In this document: one piece after another, positions 1 through 12,279 of the stretch
Layout: each line of letters begins with the position of its first letter
Position numbering within the stretch: the first letter of the stretch is position 1
NCBI GenBank assembly: GCA_023053685.1
Contig: JALIGW010000001.1
Coordinates: forward strand, 226,623,434-226,687,433
Source of the DNA: Diadophis punctatus similis
Taxonomy: Eukaryota; Chordata; Lepidosauria; Squamata; Dipsadidae
DNA length: 64,000 nt
Direction of reading: 5' to 3'
The notes under the pieces: generated by a model
The model's database searches: none
Seen by the model: only the letters and a program-made list of their open reading frames with translations
Told to the model about the DNA's origin: nothing
Program-made: the position numbers and the translations under genes

Positions 1-124
1 AACTGCCCAATTATGAGAGAATTGTCCTTTTAGGTAAAATTAGCAAGTTTTAGGTGAAACGTTTATTATAACCTTGCTGATTTGGTGAGTCAAGGAAAAC
101 ATTTGATGTATTCAACTATACGCC

Positions 125-513
125 ATCACTCTGTTAAACAAATAATTCCCTCAACACTGTCAAACTATTTACTAAGTCTGCACTACTATTAATCTTCTCA
201 TCATTCCCATCACCCATCTCCTCCCACTAATGACTGCATGACTGTAACTTTGTTGCTTGTATCCTTACAATTTATATTGACTGGTTCCTAATATGATTTG
301 ATTGCTTATTTGTACCCGGACTATCATTAAATGTTGTACCTTATGATTCTTGACAAACATATCTTTTCTTTTATGTACACTGAGAGCATAGGCACCAAGA
401 CAAATTCCTTGTGTGTCCAATCACACTTGGCCAATAAAAAATTCTATTCTATTCTATTCTATTCTATTCTATTCTATTCTATTCTATTCTATTCTATTCT
501 ATTCTATTCTATT
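125..513 (+). mobile_element. CR1-like LINE 3' end with ATTCT tail (copy 1)
   Basis: This is a 5'-truncated 3' region of a CR1-like LINE. It shares a long block with 60805-61029 and with the reverse complement of 22705-23095, including GTGTGTCCAATCACACTTGG and CCAATAAA just before the repeat tail. No reverse-transcriptase codons remain. Snake CR1-like LINEs with this pentanucleotide tail are known. The left boundary is estimated from similarity to the 22.7-kb copy. Confidence 0.8.
441..513. repeat. (ATTCT)n microsatellite at LINE 3' terminus
   Basis: About 14 uninterrupted ATTCT units directly follow the CCAATAAAA end of the LINE copy. The array is best read as expansion of the LINE's own 3' tail. 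Confidence 0.95.
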
Positions 514-2856
514 ATCAGTGTGCAAATTTACATCACATGGCAAATGAGTTTTCTAGTTTTCCAAGGAGCTCTCCATTGATTGAATTATCTGAAACAGATT
601 ATGGGGTAATCTCTTTCCATCAACGATTGTCTGCTCAAACTGATAATAACATGTCATGTAAAGTCCTTTCTGCAAATTAGATGTAAGAGCAATGGCAAAC
701 TGATTGCCTCATTCCCAGGGATCCTGTGTTGGCCTCTGCAAGTATCTCCCTGTGACAGCATATTTTTATCTTGCAGCAAAAAGATAAATACTCCAAAACA
801 AAGGTGCTACTTTTTACTGCACTGATAAATTAATTGAGCAAATTAAGCAACTTTCTGCCTCTTAGACCTATGAAATGAAGAAGCTCACAATGAGTCCCAA
901 AAGCTCATGTTTTTACAATCATCAGATTCTCCAAGTTATAAGGACAATAAATACATGCCCACTGCAATCAAACTATTTTAGGGAATGGTTTAAAGAATGT
1001 GTATGTAATGACCCAATTCTGTGTATATAAGGACATATGTACCTTAGAAGCTATTTATTCTAAATTTTTGAGAGTCGTCATCCACATCTCCTGCTCAACA
1101 GTTAATGCAACCCTTCGGTTGAACTTTGGTTAGATTTCTGTTGAGGCTTGTTTGAAGCCTGCCAACTTAAATTTATATCTATTAAAACAAATACTTGAAA
1201 GTGAATCTTTAACCCATATTATTCTTTAGGATAGTTATACATCTTCTTTTAAAAAGCAAACAGACCTCCATTGGATCCACTGCAGATCGCAACCCCCCCC
1301 CCAGCTATATTTTTACAAGGCCCATGGAAAGCCATGGCAGACCTCAGATGAAGAGATTTAAATCTACATGTCTAAGCCAATCAATTTAAAATGATACATT
1401 TTGCTATTGCAACTTTTATTTGTGCTTCCTTTGTTATACATAGATATCTCTATAAAATCCTCCTTGCATAGAAGGGCATTTACATTAGCATGAATTAAGG
1501 CTTTGCTTTCAAAGTTGATGCTGGGAAGATATGCTATCTTTTACCAGAATAACTTCTAGTAAAAGATAGCATACCTTTCCGGAGATTGCTGTTGTGATAT
1601 ATGTTAGCAATCTATTTGCAGATTGCTGTTGTGTTATATCTTAACAGAACTGGCATTTATATCACACCTGGTCTTACAAGATTATTAAAGTGCTTTTAGC
1701 AAATTTGCAGACCAATTTCAATCAGCAGGTATACAGATCAACTATTTGCAAGATCAATGTGTCAAAATCTCCAGCAGAATTGCAAAATGTCTGGTGTTGC
1801 TATTAACATTAAAAACCACTGGTATATTTCACAGTGAATTAAGTCTGGATTATGATGTACTTTATGATGCTTGAATATTTTATATCCATTTATAATTAAA
1901 CTATATATACTGTGAAATTTGCCTTGTTCTGTCCTAATAAGTCAGATCTAAGCCATGTATAGTGACATCTATTTCTTGTGTATATAATGGTTTGTGATTC
2001 TATGACTGTTTACTAAATAAATAAAAAGACCACAAAGAAAAATGTACTAATTCAGTTGCACAAAATAAAAGAAAAATTTGCTCAATTTTGAACTGCGACC
2101 AAAAAGACATTTTGAAACCCTGGACAATTTGCCCTCTATCACTACATGGTTTGAACTTAGTATGATATGATTTCAAAATACATTTAAATATTCAATAGCT
2201 ATAATTTGGTCGCTGAACAAAGTCTCAAACTTTGTTAACAGATTATCCCAATACACTGTGGATTGGAAACATAAATATGATTGGCCCTATTTCTGTATTG
2301 GTGGGTTTTTAAATATCAGCCCTGATTTTTTGAATATCTGTAAAGTGATATTTCAATAATTTTGTCTCAACATGGGGTCATGAAGTGTACCCTAAATGTT
2401 AAGCTATTCTCATACATTAGTGTGGTTCTGCAACCCCTCAAAATGATAATTATGTGACTCCTCTGAATAAAGCAAACAGGTTAATTGGGGTTAGAGTTGG
2501 ACAAGTAATAAATAGTTATTGAATTTTAATTAGTTTATCACAACTGCACTTAAACTTTGGGGAACTGAAACTGGACTTTCATAGGCAAAGGAGGAGCAAA
2601 GCCAGCACAGTTTTGATAGGGTCCTCCTTTGGCCTATATGGCATGATCAAGATTTTTTTTTTAATCTCCCTCTTTAAGATACTGTACTTGTGAGTCCTTC
2701 AGGGGATCCCAACTCAGTTTGATAATTCCTGCTATTCTTGATAAGCTGAAATGTGATACAATGCCCAAGGCATCTGGATTAGTAGAGCAGTTTGCACAGG
2801 GAACAGTGTTTAAACACAATATACATATAACATGGGTAAATGGGGTATTATTGGTG
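514..2856. other. AT-rich stretch without a recognised gene
   Basis: There is no coding frame of interest. It holds a small hairpin (1531-1572), an imperfect 37-bp direct repeat starting near 1583 and 1620 (GATTGCTGTTGTG...), and a C9 run near 1293. No transposon termini were recognised, and much of it may be old, decayed repeat. Confidence 0.6.
1531..1572. repeat. 14-bp perfect inverted repeat (hairpin)
   Basis: ATGCTATCTTTTAC (1531-1544) and its exact complement GTAAAAGATAGCAT (1559-1572) are separated by a 14-nt loop. No element termini are visible around it. It may be a remnant of a foldback element or a chance cruciform. Confidence 0.8.
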
Positions 2857-2962
2857 CTCTCTGAACTTGGTTGATTTCTTGCAGATGTTTCATTACCAAA
2901 CTAGGTAACATCATCAGTGTGGTAGTGAAATGTCTGCAAGAAAACAACCAAGCTCAGAGAGG
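2857..2962. mobile_element. Palindromic MITE-like element
   Basis: Imperfect inverted arms surround a short centre. The left arm reads CTGAACTTGGTTGATTTC then TTGCAGATGTTTCA. The right arm reads TGAAATGTCTGCAAGAAAAC then AACCAAGCTCAGAG. A related TTTCTTGCAGATGTTTC block occurs at 13550-13575, so this is a dispersed repeat. Target duplications were not identified. Confidence 0.55.
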
Positions 2963-4398
2963 ACTCCACAGTTCAACCTGGAGCCAAAATACTCTCTTCC
3001 ATCAGTTACTGTTGTAACTGGCTGAGTTACAAATTTTATCAGCAGTTCTCCACTGGAGAAAAGAAGATCTTATATGAGCCAGATAAACTTCACTGTCCTA
3101 CTACTCAGTTGAGTCATAGTGGATAAAAAACATAATAGAGAGGTTTTATTTGTTGCCGCGATGCTACTCTAAGTGGACAGAGGCCCAGTCTTGATTTAGA
3201 CTTCTGCATGCAGGTGGAGAAGTTTTAAACCTTCCATTAACAGGAATTAAATACACAATTTCCTGTCTAATTGTTCCAGTACTTGCCTTATTGTTTTGCC
3301 AGAGTCTTTCAGATGGGAACAATTGTGCAGCTACCCATCTGGAATACATGATTTCCTGTTAATCTTTTTGAAAGAAACTATCATGGGGAGAATGCTGTTT
3401 TTATTTCAAAAAAATAAAATTGTTCAATTAATTAGGGGTGCTTTTTTGATTGTTTAAAATTATTTTTAAAAGGTGATTAATCTAACCAACCACATGATGA
3501 CATGTTGCAATCCCAGTTGGCAGAATTTTACATTTTAGTAAGAATACATTTTCGTAAGAATATGGATGCAGCCAGGTATTGTCCTGAAGGAGACAGTATT
3601 GATGAGTGTTGCTCCCTTCCCTTAAAAATACTGTAGGAGAATTAGTGGAAGCTAAGATGAGAACTGGGATAGTAATTAACCTTTCTTGACAAACATCTTC
3701 AAGGTGAGCAGTTATTTAACATGTTTATTTGAAAAGCCTTTATGGATTTCCAGTACTGGGAACACTGCAGAAGGGAAACCAATTTGATGTTCATAATTTA
3801 TTTTTAATAATTTTTTTTCAATTACCTGTAATTGGCATATACTAAAGAATAACTCCCAAGCCCCTTTGATAAATATGTGCATGGCTGCTATAAGATGGAC
3901 TGCACATACAATACATGGCCATCCATAGATATTGTGATGCATAACATGCATACATATAAACTTTATATGTTACTACTGAGCATGGTTTATGAGAAACGTA
4001 GGAAAAATATATATCAATTTCTTCCCAGTTGTCCTGCTTGCTAGTCACTGGTTTAGGAAGCAAGCAATGTGGAACACAGGGAGGGAGGGAAAAAGTTAAA
4101 AATCACCTTTCCCAGTGATTTTAAGCAAGGTTGCAGGCTTTTTCTATTTCCTAATTATTTGTTTCTGGGCAGTTGAGCACTTTGACAAGTTGGTTGGTTC
4201 GAAGGATAAATCAGGCATTCTGCGTCTCTGTGGGCTGCAGGCTATCCATCCTTGCCCTCTAGTAACATTATACACGTGTTCCTGGAATACCTGTTCTAAT
4301 TGTTGATTTGAATTTTGAAATTCCTTTAGCATTTTAAAAGATTGTCATATGGGAGGGAAGAATCATTTACAAATTGCAGAAATATAATGTTGCCATCA
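2963..4398. other. AT-rich stretch without a recognised gene
   Basis: Only short frames below about 80 codons occur, with no family resemblance and no supporting splice or start context. No repeat family was recognised. Confidence 0.6.
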
Positions 4399-4668
4399 GA
4401 AAAGAAAGAAGAAAAGGAAGGAAGGAAGGAAGGAAGGAAGGAAGGAAGGAAGGAAGGAAGGAAGGAAGGAAGGAAGGAAGGAAGGAAGGAAGGAAAGAAA
4501 GAGAAAAAGAGAAAAAGAGAAAAAGAAAGAAAGAAAAAGAGAAAAAGAAAGAAAGAAAAGAAAAGGAAAGAGAAAGAAAGAAGGAAGAAGAAAGAGAAGG
4601 AAGGAAGAAAAAGGAAAGAAAGAAAGAAAAAGAAAGGAAAAGAAAGAAAGAAAGAGAAAGAAAGAAAG

Positions 4669-4742
<74 letters not shown>
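4399..4742. repeat. Long polypurine tract: (GGAA)n, mixed GAAA/GGAA, (GAAA)n
   Basis: About 340 bases are almost purely A and G on the plus strand. A (GGAA)n block (about 4417-4495) gives way to irregular GAAAAA/GGAAA repeats and then to a regular (GAAA)n block (about 4663-4742). Long frames on both strands here (Lys/Glu/Arg-rich or Phe/Ser/Leu-rich) are repeat artefacts. Confidence 0.97.
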
Positions 4743-4744
<2 letters not shown>

Positions 4745-5189
4745 TAACTGGGTACACATGAAGCCTTGGGGGGATGAATTAAGTAGCTCTTTTAATCCCA
4801 TCCATTGTCTTAAATGACAATATATAAGGACTTCAAGAAAAACCAAGGACCTTATTATGTAATATATTGTACCAAGATTACAAGAAGAAACTTGCTTGGG
4901 TTAAGTTGCACAGTTAGATGTGAAATCTGATTAATTGCCTGGCATGTTTAAAACCAATTCTTTTGTGGAGAAGCAGTATAATAAGCATCCTGGGTGACTG
5001 AAACACCAAGAGATCATTTATGTCTGGCAAGGACTGCCAGTTAGGGCTCTATATACCCCTAATTTTTCAAATGCAAGCAAAACTTTAATGTATAGTATTT
5101 CATTTAATACTGCTCTGACCGGTTTACAATAAAAATGCCTGATATTATTAGATCAGTGATACTGGTATTTTCCAGTAGACTAAGAATCC
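4743..5189. other. Short stretch without a recognised gene
   Basis: No coding, RNA or repeat feature was recognised between the polypurine tract and the SINE. Confidence 0.55.
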
Positions 5190-5325
5190 GCAGGTCAGCG
5201 GTTCAAATCTCACCGGCTCAAGGTTGACTCAGCCTTCCATCCTTCCGAGGTAGGTAAAATGAGGACCCAGATTGTTGGGGGCAATATAAATATATACATT
5301 GCTTACTGGTGTAAACCGCTTAGAG

Positions 5326-5746
5326 CAGTGATGGAGAACCTTTTTTTCCTCGGGTGCCGAAATAGTGCACGTGCGCGCTATTGCACACGCGTGTGTGCCC
5401 ACACCCATAATTCAAAGCCCCTCACTTGACCCACCCTCCTACACATGCGTGCACGACCCCCCCCCCCCCACTCCCCCATTTCCCGACTTCCAGTGGGCCC
5501 ATTTTTCGCCCTCCCCAGGCTCCAGAGGCTTTCTTGGAGCTTGGGGAGGGCAAAACCGCTCCCCCTGCCACCCTGGAGGCCCTCCGGAGGCCGAAATCGC
5601 CCTCCCAGAGCCTCTGCGTGAGCCAAAAATCAGCTGGCGGGCACGCACATGCACATTGGAGCTGAGCTAGGGCAACAGCTCGTGTGCCGGCAGATATGGC
5701 TCCGCGTGCCACCTGTGGCACCCGTGCCATAGGTTCGCCATCACTG
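5326..5746. mobile_element. Non-autonomous hAT-type element inserted in the SINE
   Basis: The termini are CAGTGATGG... and ...CGCCATCACTG, with an exact 8-bp duplication GCTTAGAG at 5318-5325 and 5747-5754. The interior is GC-rich with no transposase. The same family occurs at 38691-39166, sharing AGCTGATTTTTGGCTC-like and GGCACGCG...GCCATATCTGCCGGCACG segments. GC-rich frames inside it are spurious. Confidence 0.92.
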
Positions 5747-5788
5747 GCTTAGAGAGTGCTTGCACTGTGAGGCAGTATATAAGTCTCA

Positions 5789-5789
<1 letters not shown>

Positions 5790-5871
<82 letters not shown>

Positions 5872-5873
5872 AT
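5790..5873. repeat. (AAAT)n SINE tail microsatellite
   Basis: About 21 AAAT/AATA units form the 3' tail of the Sauria-type SINE. Confidence 0.95.
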
Positions 5874-7158
5874 CCCAGGAAACAAAGAAAAGTCATTTTT
5901 GAATCAGTATGCATAAGATTAAGCATGCACAAGACTGTACTTTTTCAAATTGATTTTTTACTATTAAAAACAAAATTTTTACATAACTCAATTATTTATA
6001 AGAGATATAATTGTTTTATGTCTAAATACAGCTATATATCTTGGTTTAGCATAGGCAGCTGTTGTTTCATTGCAAAAGGAAATGAAGAATTACACTTGAT
6101 ATATAATTGCTAAAATTAAAACAAAACACTAAGAAGAGGAACAGGACTAGCACCTAATTCCAGCAAGATGAAGTTAAAGATCTGTTTACACAAGGATGTG
6201 TTAAGACTCTATGATTGGTTTAGAAGGGAGGATGGTGAACTGATTCCAGGAAGATTTGCTCCAACAGGCATATGTTCAGGTCATTGTATGTTTGCTTTAG
6301 AAGGAAGGAAAAGGATCATGGTTTGAAAATTTCCACACACTTCCTTATATTATATGAAACTAGGGGGCCCTTCTCTCTGTCCCACTACCATTAGAGACCC
6401 CATTAACTGGCAACGAGAGGGGCACTAGATCCTCTCCTGTTCCTATTCTGATATGCTTTTGACATTTCAACTACCTTTGTTTCCGTATTTGCTCTGGAAT
6501 GACATAGTCAGAAAGGCTTGTGTTAGAGCAGATCTATACAACCTGAAGCTCCAGGGCCACTTCTGGTTTCCAGCAACCGTGGATCTGGCTCTTGAAAGGG
6601 AAATATACCATACAATTTTAATACATCAGCTAGCAGTGATGTGCATTGCATTGCAGCCAATATAGGAATCACCATTACCCAATTTATTTCAACAGTTTAA
6701 ATACTTTTTCAGGTTAGTTACAGGTATGATACATATGTGACATAGTTTTGATTTATGAATTATAAATTAAGCTTACCTTTCACTAAAAAGCAAGTGTCAG
6801 TATTTAGAGAACAGCTCTAAATTAATTTGATTGAAACAAGCCTCCTCTCCTCCTGTTTTTAAATATTATATTTTCAGTATAGGTGGTCATCACTCTCAGT
6901 TTCTACACAACTGTTCAGGTAGTTTTTCAGCTTTTATTTTAATACTCAGAATCAATGCTGAAAAACTTTATGAGTATTCCACCATATTTATTCCACCATA
7001 TAAGTCTAAGTGCTAAGTCTAAGTGCTATTAGCAAAATAATAGCCTCCACTCAAAAGAATATACTTACAAAATGAAAAGTAGCTTTCCCAGAATGTCATA
7101 TTATGCAGGTAGTGATCTCAGCTCTGGAATGATTTTTGGCATTAGAATTGAAAATGTT
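5874..7158. other. AT-rich stretch without a recognised gene
   Basis: Short frames only. The start of the 218-codon frame that opens at 7072 lies here, but its first 34 codons are flanking DNA and not part of the L1 insertion. Confidence 0.6.
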
Positions 7159-7897
7159 GAAAGACAGGCCAACACTGACTGGGAGAGGACTTGGAACATA
7201 AATTGTAAAATAACAAGATCAACAGCATATAAAGAAAATTATTATAAAATGTTTTATAGGTGGCATTTGGCCCCAGCAAGATTGGTGAAAATATATCCAA
7301 ATTTGAATTCGGTTTGTTGGAAATGTAAGAAAGACGTAGGTACCTTCTTTCATATGTGGTGGACGTGTCCCGAAGCGAGACGTTACTGGAACAATGTACA
7401 TAAATGGTTAAGTGATATTACAGGAAGAACAGTGGAGCACACCCCGGAACTCTTCTTATTAGGAATCATAAAAAAGCAACACCCCAGAAGTATACAGTAC
7501 CTAATGCTTCATATCATCATAGCTGCAAGGATTACATACGCACAAAATTGGAAAAACAGCCAAATACCTTCGGACAATATGTTATTGGATAAAATATATA
7601 AGTGTGCAGAGATGGATAGATTGACTATCGAACTTAAAAACCAAAACAACTTGGATTATTATGAAATTTGGTCAAAATGGTATGAATGGGTCAGAAGAGA
7701 TAAAGGATCAGGAAACAAGATTATATGATAAAGAAGATGCAAGATTATAAATATATGGAAATTGTATATATGAAATGTATAAGCAATGTATAAACAAATA
7801 ATAGATGTGAATAGATGTAGATCTGCGTTATAATATTGTGATTTTAAAAGATGAAAAACAATAAAAAGAATTTTTTTAAAAAGAAAGACAGGCCAAC
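7159..7897 (+). mobile_element. 5'-truncated L1 LINE with 15-bp target-site duplication
   Basis: The insert spans about 7174-7882. It is bounded by exact copies of GAAAGACAGGCCAAC at 7159-7173 and 7883-7897. It ends in an A-rich tail containing ACAATAAAAAG. The long exact duplication and A-rich tail are the signature of target-primed L1 retrotransposition with 5' truncation. Confidence 0.93.
7174..7728 (+). pseudogene. L1 ORF2 C-terminal fragment
   Basis: About 184 codons of the C-terminal end of L1 ORF2 are open to the natural stop TGA-side end at 7728. The fragment carries the cysteine/histidine motif CWKCKKDVGTFFHMWWTC (C-x2-C-x8-H-x4-C), typical of the L1 ORF2 C-terminus. Reverse-transcriptase and endonuclease domains are missing because of 5' truncation, so it cannot act alone. 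An upstream in-frame ATG at 7072 is in flanking DNA and is accidental. The undamaged frame suggests a fairly recent insertion. Confidence 0.88.
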
Positions 7898-9734
7898 CAT
7901 CTTATAGTGAAGAAGACCGACCAATATTTTCTTCAGTAGAGATGAACCATGGTGGATCATCTCTAAAAGCTTAGTGAACTTCAGCTGTTATCAGCCTTAA
8001 CCAACATGACCTGTGCTGAAGGATATAATGAGACTTGTAGACTGTCAGTACTTGGAGGACAATTTATTGCTCGTTTCTGTTCGAGAGGAACTCAACTGTT
8101 GCTTTTCGTAAGTATTCTAAATTCCCAACTTTTCTGAACTGTTATGTTCTTGGTCTTCTGTTTGGGATATACCTTCTGACTGAGAGCCACACAATTTAAA
8201 ATGGCTATTCAGTGGATAATTAGAGGTGAATGTATTCTGCATTGTGTGTCATTTTATGAAATTGTGCTCTAAATTAATTACTATCTGCACCAGTCTCTAG
8301 ATTTTTGGTGAAGACCTTATCAGGTCAAGGTCTCAAATAAATAATAATACATAAGTAAGTCCTTGTTTAGTCCAAGCCCTAGATAAGCAAAAGTGTGTTA
8401 TTGAAATCAGAATGCAGGGTGCAATCAAAAGAAAAATCAACTTTGACTTTAAAAACTAGCATACATACAGTACAATGAAACTATCAGAAATATTCCACTG
8501 CTATACTGTATTTGTGGTGTTGAATGTTATAAATTCCCTGTCTAGACAATTGGCAAGCTGACCCTATCCTCTGCCTTTGGTTTCCACTGGTATGGACACT
8601 GGGGTCCCAAGGGGTGGCGGCGGCTGGGACTTTGGTTTAGGCATGAATGATCAGGATTAGAGTTGAAGTGGTAGCGGTAGATTTGCTTTCTCTAATCCTA
8701 GGGCACGGCTTTGGAGCATCATATTGAATTGATGTCTCCTCTTGTTCTTGTCCTCATCCAAACAGGATTTTTGTGCCAGGTTTTCAAGCAGAGATTTACT
8801 TGCATTACTTGAATGACTGAAAGTGCAATATGGGATTTTCGTGCCTTTTTTTTCCATGTGTGGTTAAGTAGGGAAGGCTTATCAAGCAGGAATGCTTTCT
8901 ATTAGTATCTGTGTGGTAAGGTGGTTGGCTGGATTCACACCATTTTTTACATACCAACAAGCTAAAACCTGACACTGAAAATAGATCTCAGAAGGAGCTA
9001 AAAGCATAGCTTTAGCATGGGCTAAAATGGTGGTGGGTACCCCCTTTAACCTACTAACAGAAGTTTAGTGTATTATGTTGGCACAAGTGTTTGCTGAATT
9101 TAAAAAAAAGGTACTCCAAGTCATTGCCAACCCCCAAATTAAATCATCACTATCATTACTTCATATGATTTATGAATTTATGTAGCATATTTAGCCACAA
9201 ACCAGAGTTAACAGAACATGAATGTATTCACATGACATGGTAAGTCAAAGCAACTTTTGTTATGTGATGGCCTTAGTTCATACTTGTTATGCGATGGCCA
9301 TAGTTCATGTTTTTTTCTGATTTTAGCTTAGTTGTTTTTTTGTAAACCATGATGCACAGTATAGCAAGTTATGGAAACAGAACCCTGGTCAGTCTAAAAA
9401 CTATTGGCAATGTGTTGAAGATACAACTTTTCTGACAAAGCTCTAACAAAACTGTCTCAGTGCAGACATGGAATAATATTTCATCCTTTTTTTAAAGGTG
9501 ATGAAGGTTGTATTTTTTCCTTTCCTTTATTTTCCTTTCCTACCAGGGCTTATTTCTTTAATTATAAGTAGATATCAACAAGAAATAAGATTTTTCTCAA
9601 CAGAAGCTGGACCTGCACTACGTATTAGCTTGAATTGGCTAATTTGTGGCTCAGTCTATGACGTGAAAGCAGCCAGGGTAGATAGTTGCATGGTTCAGAG
9701 AGATTGAAAATTCAATTAATTGAGTACATCTTGC
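7898..9734. other. AT-rich stretch without a recognised gene
   Basis: No supported gene. An imperfect tandem duplication of about 27 bp (TTGTTATGTGATGGCC/TTGTTATGCGATGGCC) lies near 9257-9312. Confidence 0.6.
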
Positions 9735-9890
9735 AGTGGTGCCTTATGTCATTATCATCACTCAGCTGGGTTACTGCAATGCAGTGCACGTGTCTGTGTT
9801 TTAAAATTATTTGGAAGAAGCAGTTGATCCAGAATGCAGTGACCTGATTGTGGTTGGAACTTTTAATGAGGACATAGCCCAGACCGTCTG
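9735..9890 (+). mobile_element. Degenerate L2 LINE fragment
   Basis: Decayed codons resemble the L2 segment that in the 49.5-kb copy reads SRLDYCNSLY...LQLVQNAAARAV: CAGCTGGGTTACTGCAATGC, then CAGTTGATCCAGAATGCAGT. It is heavily mutated, with frame breaks. Confidence 0.5.
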
Positions 9891-10264
9891 GATTGGCTGC
9901 TGTCTGCTGTCAACTCCACTAGGTAGAGCAGACCAGGAAATCAACACTACAGGGAAACCAGAAGTACACTTTATTGAGAGTAGCTACAATAACATAATCT
10001 TGAAAATCTGATTGTGGTTACATCCCCCCCCTTCTTATATCCCTATAAATCTGGGAGGCATTGCCTGGGATGTTTCTGAAATGATTCTGTTTTCCAGGGC
10101 TTAAAAAATGCTCCAGCCTCTTTGCCTAAGTAATGATTTTGCATATTTCTGTCAAGATCATCTTCCTTAGTCTTTTCCGTTTCCAATTGAATTTTTCTAT
10201 TGGAGGCAATTCAAAAAAAAAATGTTTCCTCCAGAATCTATTTTATAGGAAATGGAGTACAGTC

Positions 10265-10513
10265 CAGGGGCGGGTTCCTCTTACCTGCCTACCGGTGCGC
10301 TGCGCATGCATCATCTTGTTTCGCGCGCACGCACACTGCATCCCCTCACGTGATTTTGCTTCCTGCGCATGCGCAGGAAACAAAAAAAGCCCAAAAATTC
10401 CAGCAAAAAGATGGTGCCGCACGACGCACCGGAGCCATCGCGCGCAAATTGCGCAATTGGCGGGTCCCTACCGGAACGGCGCACTGGACCGCACCGGTAG
10501 GAACCCACCACTG
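10265..10513 (+). mobile_element. GC-rich hAT-type element, NRF1-motif family (copy 1)
   Basis: Termini CAGGGGCGGGTTCC and GGAACCCACCACTG are flanked by exact GTACAGTC duplications (10257-10264, 10514-10521). The interior carries GATTTTGCTTCCTGCGCATGC followed by GCAGGAAACAAAAA, and a CGCGCAAATTGCGCAATTGG block shared with the 34.0, 45.8 and 51.2-kb copies. There is no transposase. It contains TGCGCATGCGCA at 10364-10375. Confidence 0.93.
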
Positions 10514-10783
10514 GTACAGTCACATATGACTTTTTGACTATATTTCTTGATAATGGAGGTGATAGAAATGATGATAATAATAGCAGCAGTGACTGGAATC
10601 TAATTACTGCATGCAGCATGACTCTTAGGATTTTATTTACTTGATGTCTTTTAACTTCAGATCTTCCAATAAGAAACTGTTCTAGTAGTTCTCAGGATTT
10701 CAAAAGAGGTTTGTTATACAGCATATGAAGCTGCTTTTTGAGAAATGTACACCCAAAAGCCATGTGGAAATTCAGAACTAGTT

Positions 10784-11067
10784 ATAGGTGATCCTCACTT
10801 AATAGTGTTCAGTGACCATTCAAAGTGAATAAGCGGCATTTAAGATCGGTCCTTGAAGTTCCAGCTGTTGCAGCATGACCATAGTCATATGATCATGATC
10901 CAGGTGTTAAGGAACTCACCTGGATTTTTGACTGTTGAAGCATCCTGTGGTCATGAAATCATGATTTGCAACCTTCCCTGCCAACTTCCCACAAACAAAA
11001 TCAATCCAGAGGTTGGCTAGAAGCTGGAAATAATGTTGACATGAGGATCTCGCTTAATGACCTGCAC
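10784..11067 (-). mobile_element. Diverged CAGGTAGTCCTC-type DNA element
   Basis: ATAGGTGATCCTCACTTAAT at the left and CTCGCTTAATGACCTGCA at the right, with internal CACAAACAAAATCAATCCAG, match a diverged copy of the family best preserved at 56948-57337. No coding capacity. Confidence 0.6.
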
Positions 11068-11497
11068 TGTGATGGCCAGCTCAGAGTCAGAGGATGAAGA
11101 TCATCAGCCTAAAGGGATTCAGATAGAATTGCAGGCCGAAAAAGCAGTATTGCCTAACAACCAGGAAAGGCAGCTATTGCTGGTCTCGGAAGAGAAAGAG
11201 GCTAACACCTACTCCCAGTGCAAGGGCTCGCCATAAGGAGAGCAGGGCTGAAACAAAGGTGCTCAGCAAGACTATTGGTCAGAAAAAAACCTGCCCTGTC
11301 GAAGGAGCAAATTAGAATCATACCACCCCTATATAAGGGGAACTGCACACTTCATAGATCCATTGGCAACAGTTCTTCATTTACCTCACCATCGTGTTCC
11401 TCAACTCCTTAGCTGCCTTCTAGTTTGTTCAAACCCTTTGCCATTGAATTCCGTTTGAAAACCTTTTAATAAAGATATAAGACTTACCTACGTGTCA
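11068..11497 (+). mobile_element. LTR-like sequence (putative solo LTR)
   Basis: The segment can be bounded TG...CA (TGTGATGGCCAGC to CTACGTGTCA). It contains a TATA box CCCCTATATAAGGGG (about 11328-11342) and, about 135 bases later, the polyadenylation signal AATAAA (11468-11473). This order fits a retroviral or Gypsy-type LTR. No matching target duplication was found, so the boundaries are provisional. Confidence 0.5.
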
Positions 11498-11967
11498 GTG
11501 ATTTCCATGGGCTCAGATAAGACATGCATGGTCCTTACTTGATGTTAGTAATTGTAGGAAATGACCAGACGGAGCTGGAAGGTAGGGTAAAATGCATCAA
11601 CAGTTTGGAATCCTTACGCAGCCACAAGAGACCTAAATTCCAGCCCCCTGTGAATTCCATTGACTCTTATCTAGTGCCAATTTGCCTTGACCATTAGTTG
11701 ATCAGATTCTTGTGTATAGGGTAGCATGTAATAAACCTTTAGTGCTTTATCTCCTATTCCTGGTTACTTGTTCCTGATAGTAATCAGGACCACTAAGTAA
11801 TACGGTCAAATGATGTCACACTTTAAGGCTGAATTGCTTAGGGACAGAAATTCTGTTTCCATTTACCACTGCAAAACAAGGGCTAACTGTGTATGATTAC
11901 TTGATTTCTGGGATTATTCTTACTTCTGAGTGTGTCATTGAGAGTTGGGTGGCATGCAAGTTTAATA
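11498..11967. other. Stretch without a recognised gene
   Basis: No gene or named repeat was recognised. Confidence 0.55.

Positions 11968-12027
<60 letters not shown>
11968..12027. repeat. (GAT)n trinucleotide microsatellite
   Basis: About 20 perfect GAT units. Confidence 0.98.
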
Positions 12028-12279
12028 CTTTATTTTGCTTAGTGGTTTAAATACTAAGATATTTTTAAAAACAAGCATCACTATTGGTGCATGAAAGGGG
12101 AACATTCATAACTCCAGAATGTGCTTAATTGGATGAAACAAAATAATGAACTAGAATGCAAACTTATGAATTCTCCAGAATTCTTTACAAGGTAAGATGG
12201 AACAAATATTAAGGAATGGGGAAGAACCAAGAAAGTCCTAAAATGACCTTAAGGTATACTGCTTGCATTCATCTTGACA

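Larger units (their letters stand above)
5190..5873 (+). mobile_element. Sauria-type SINE, split by a hAT element
   Basis: A tRNA-like 5' part with a B-box-like GGTTCAAATCT (near 5200) is followed by the conserved body: GGTTGACTCAGCCTTCCATC, then GTAAAATGAGGACCCAGATT, then GTAAACCGCTTAGAG. It resumes after the hAT insertion with AGAGTGCTTGCACTGTGAGG, then CAGTATATAAGTCT, and ends in (AAAT)n. Squamate SINEs of this type borrow a Bov-B LINE 3' tail. The A box is degraded, so this is not a tRNA gene. Confidence 0.88.

Noticed and set aside
4326..4846. Lys/Glu- and Phe/Ser-rich frames over the polypurine tract
   Set aside because: They are translations of GGAA/GAAA microsatellite DNA.
5190..5220. 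tRNA gene from the B-box-like motif
   Set aside because: It is the head of a Sauria-type SINE with the SINE body following; no cloverleaf is complete.
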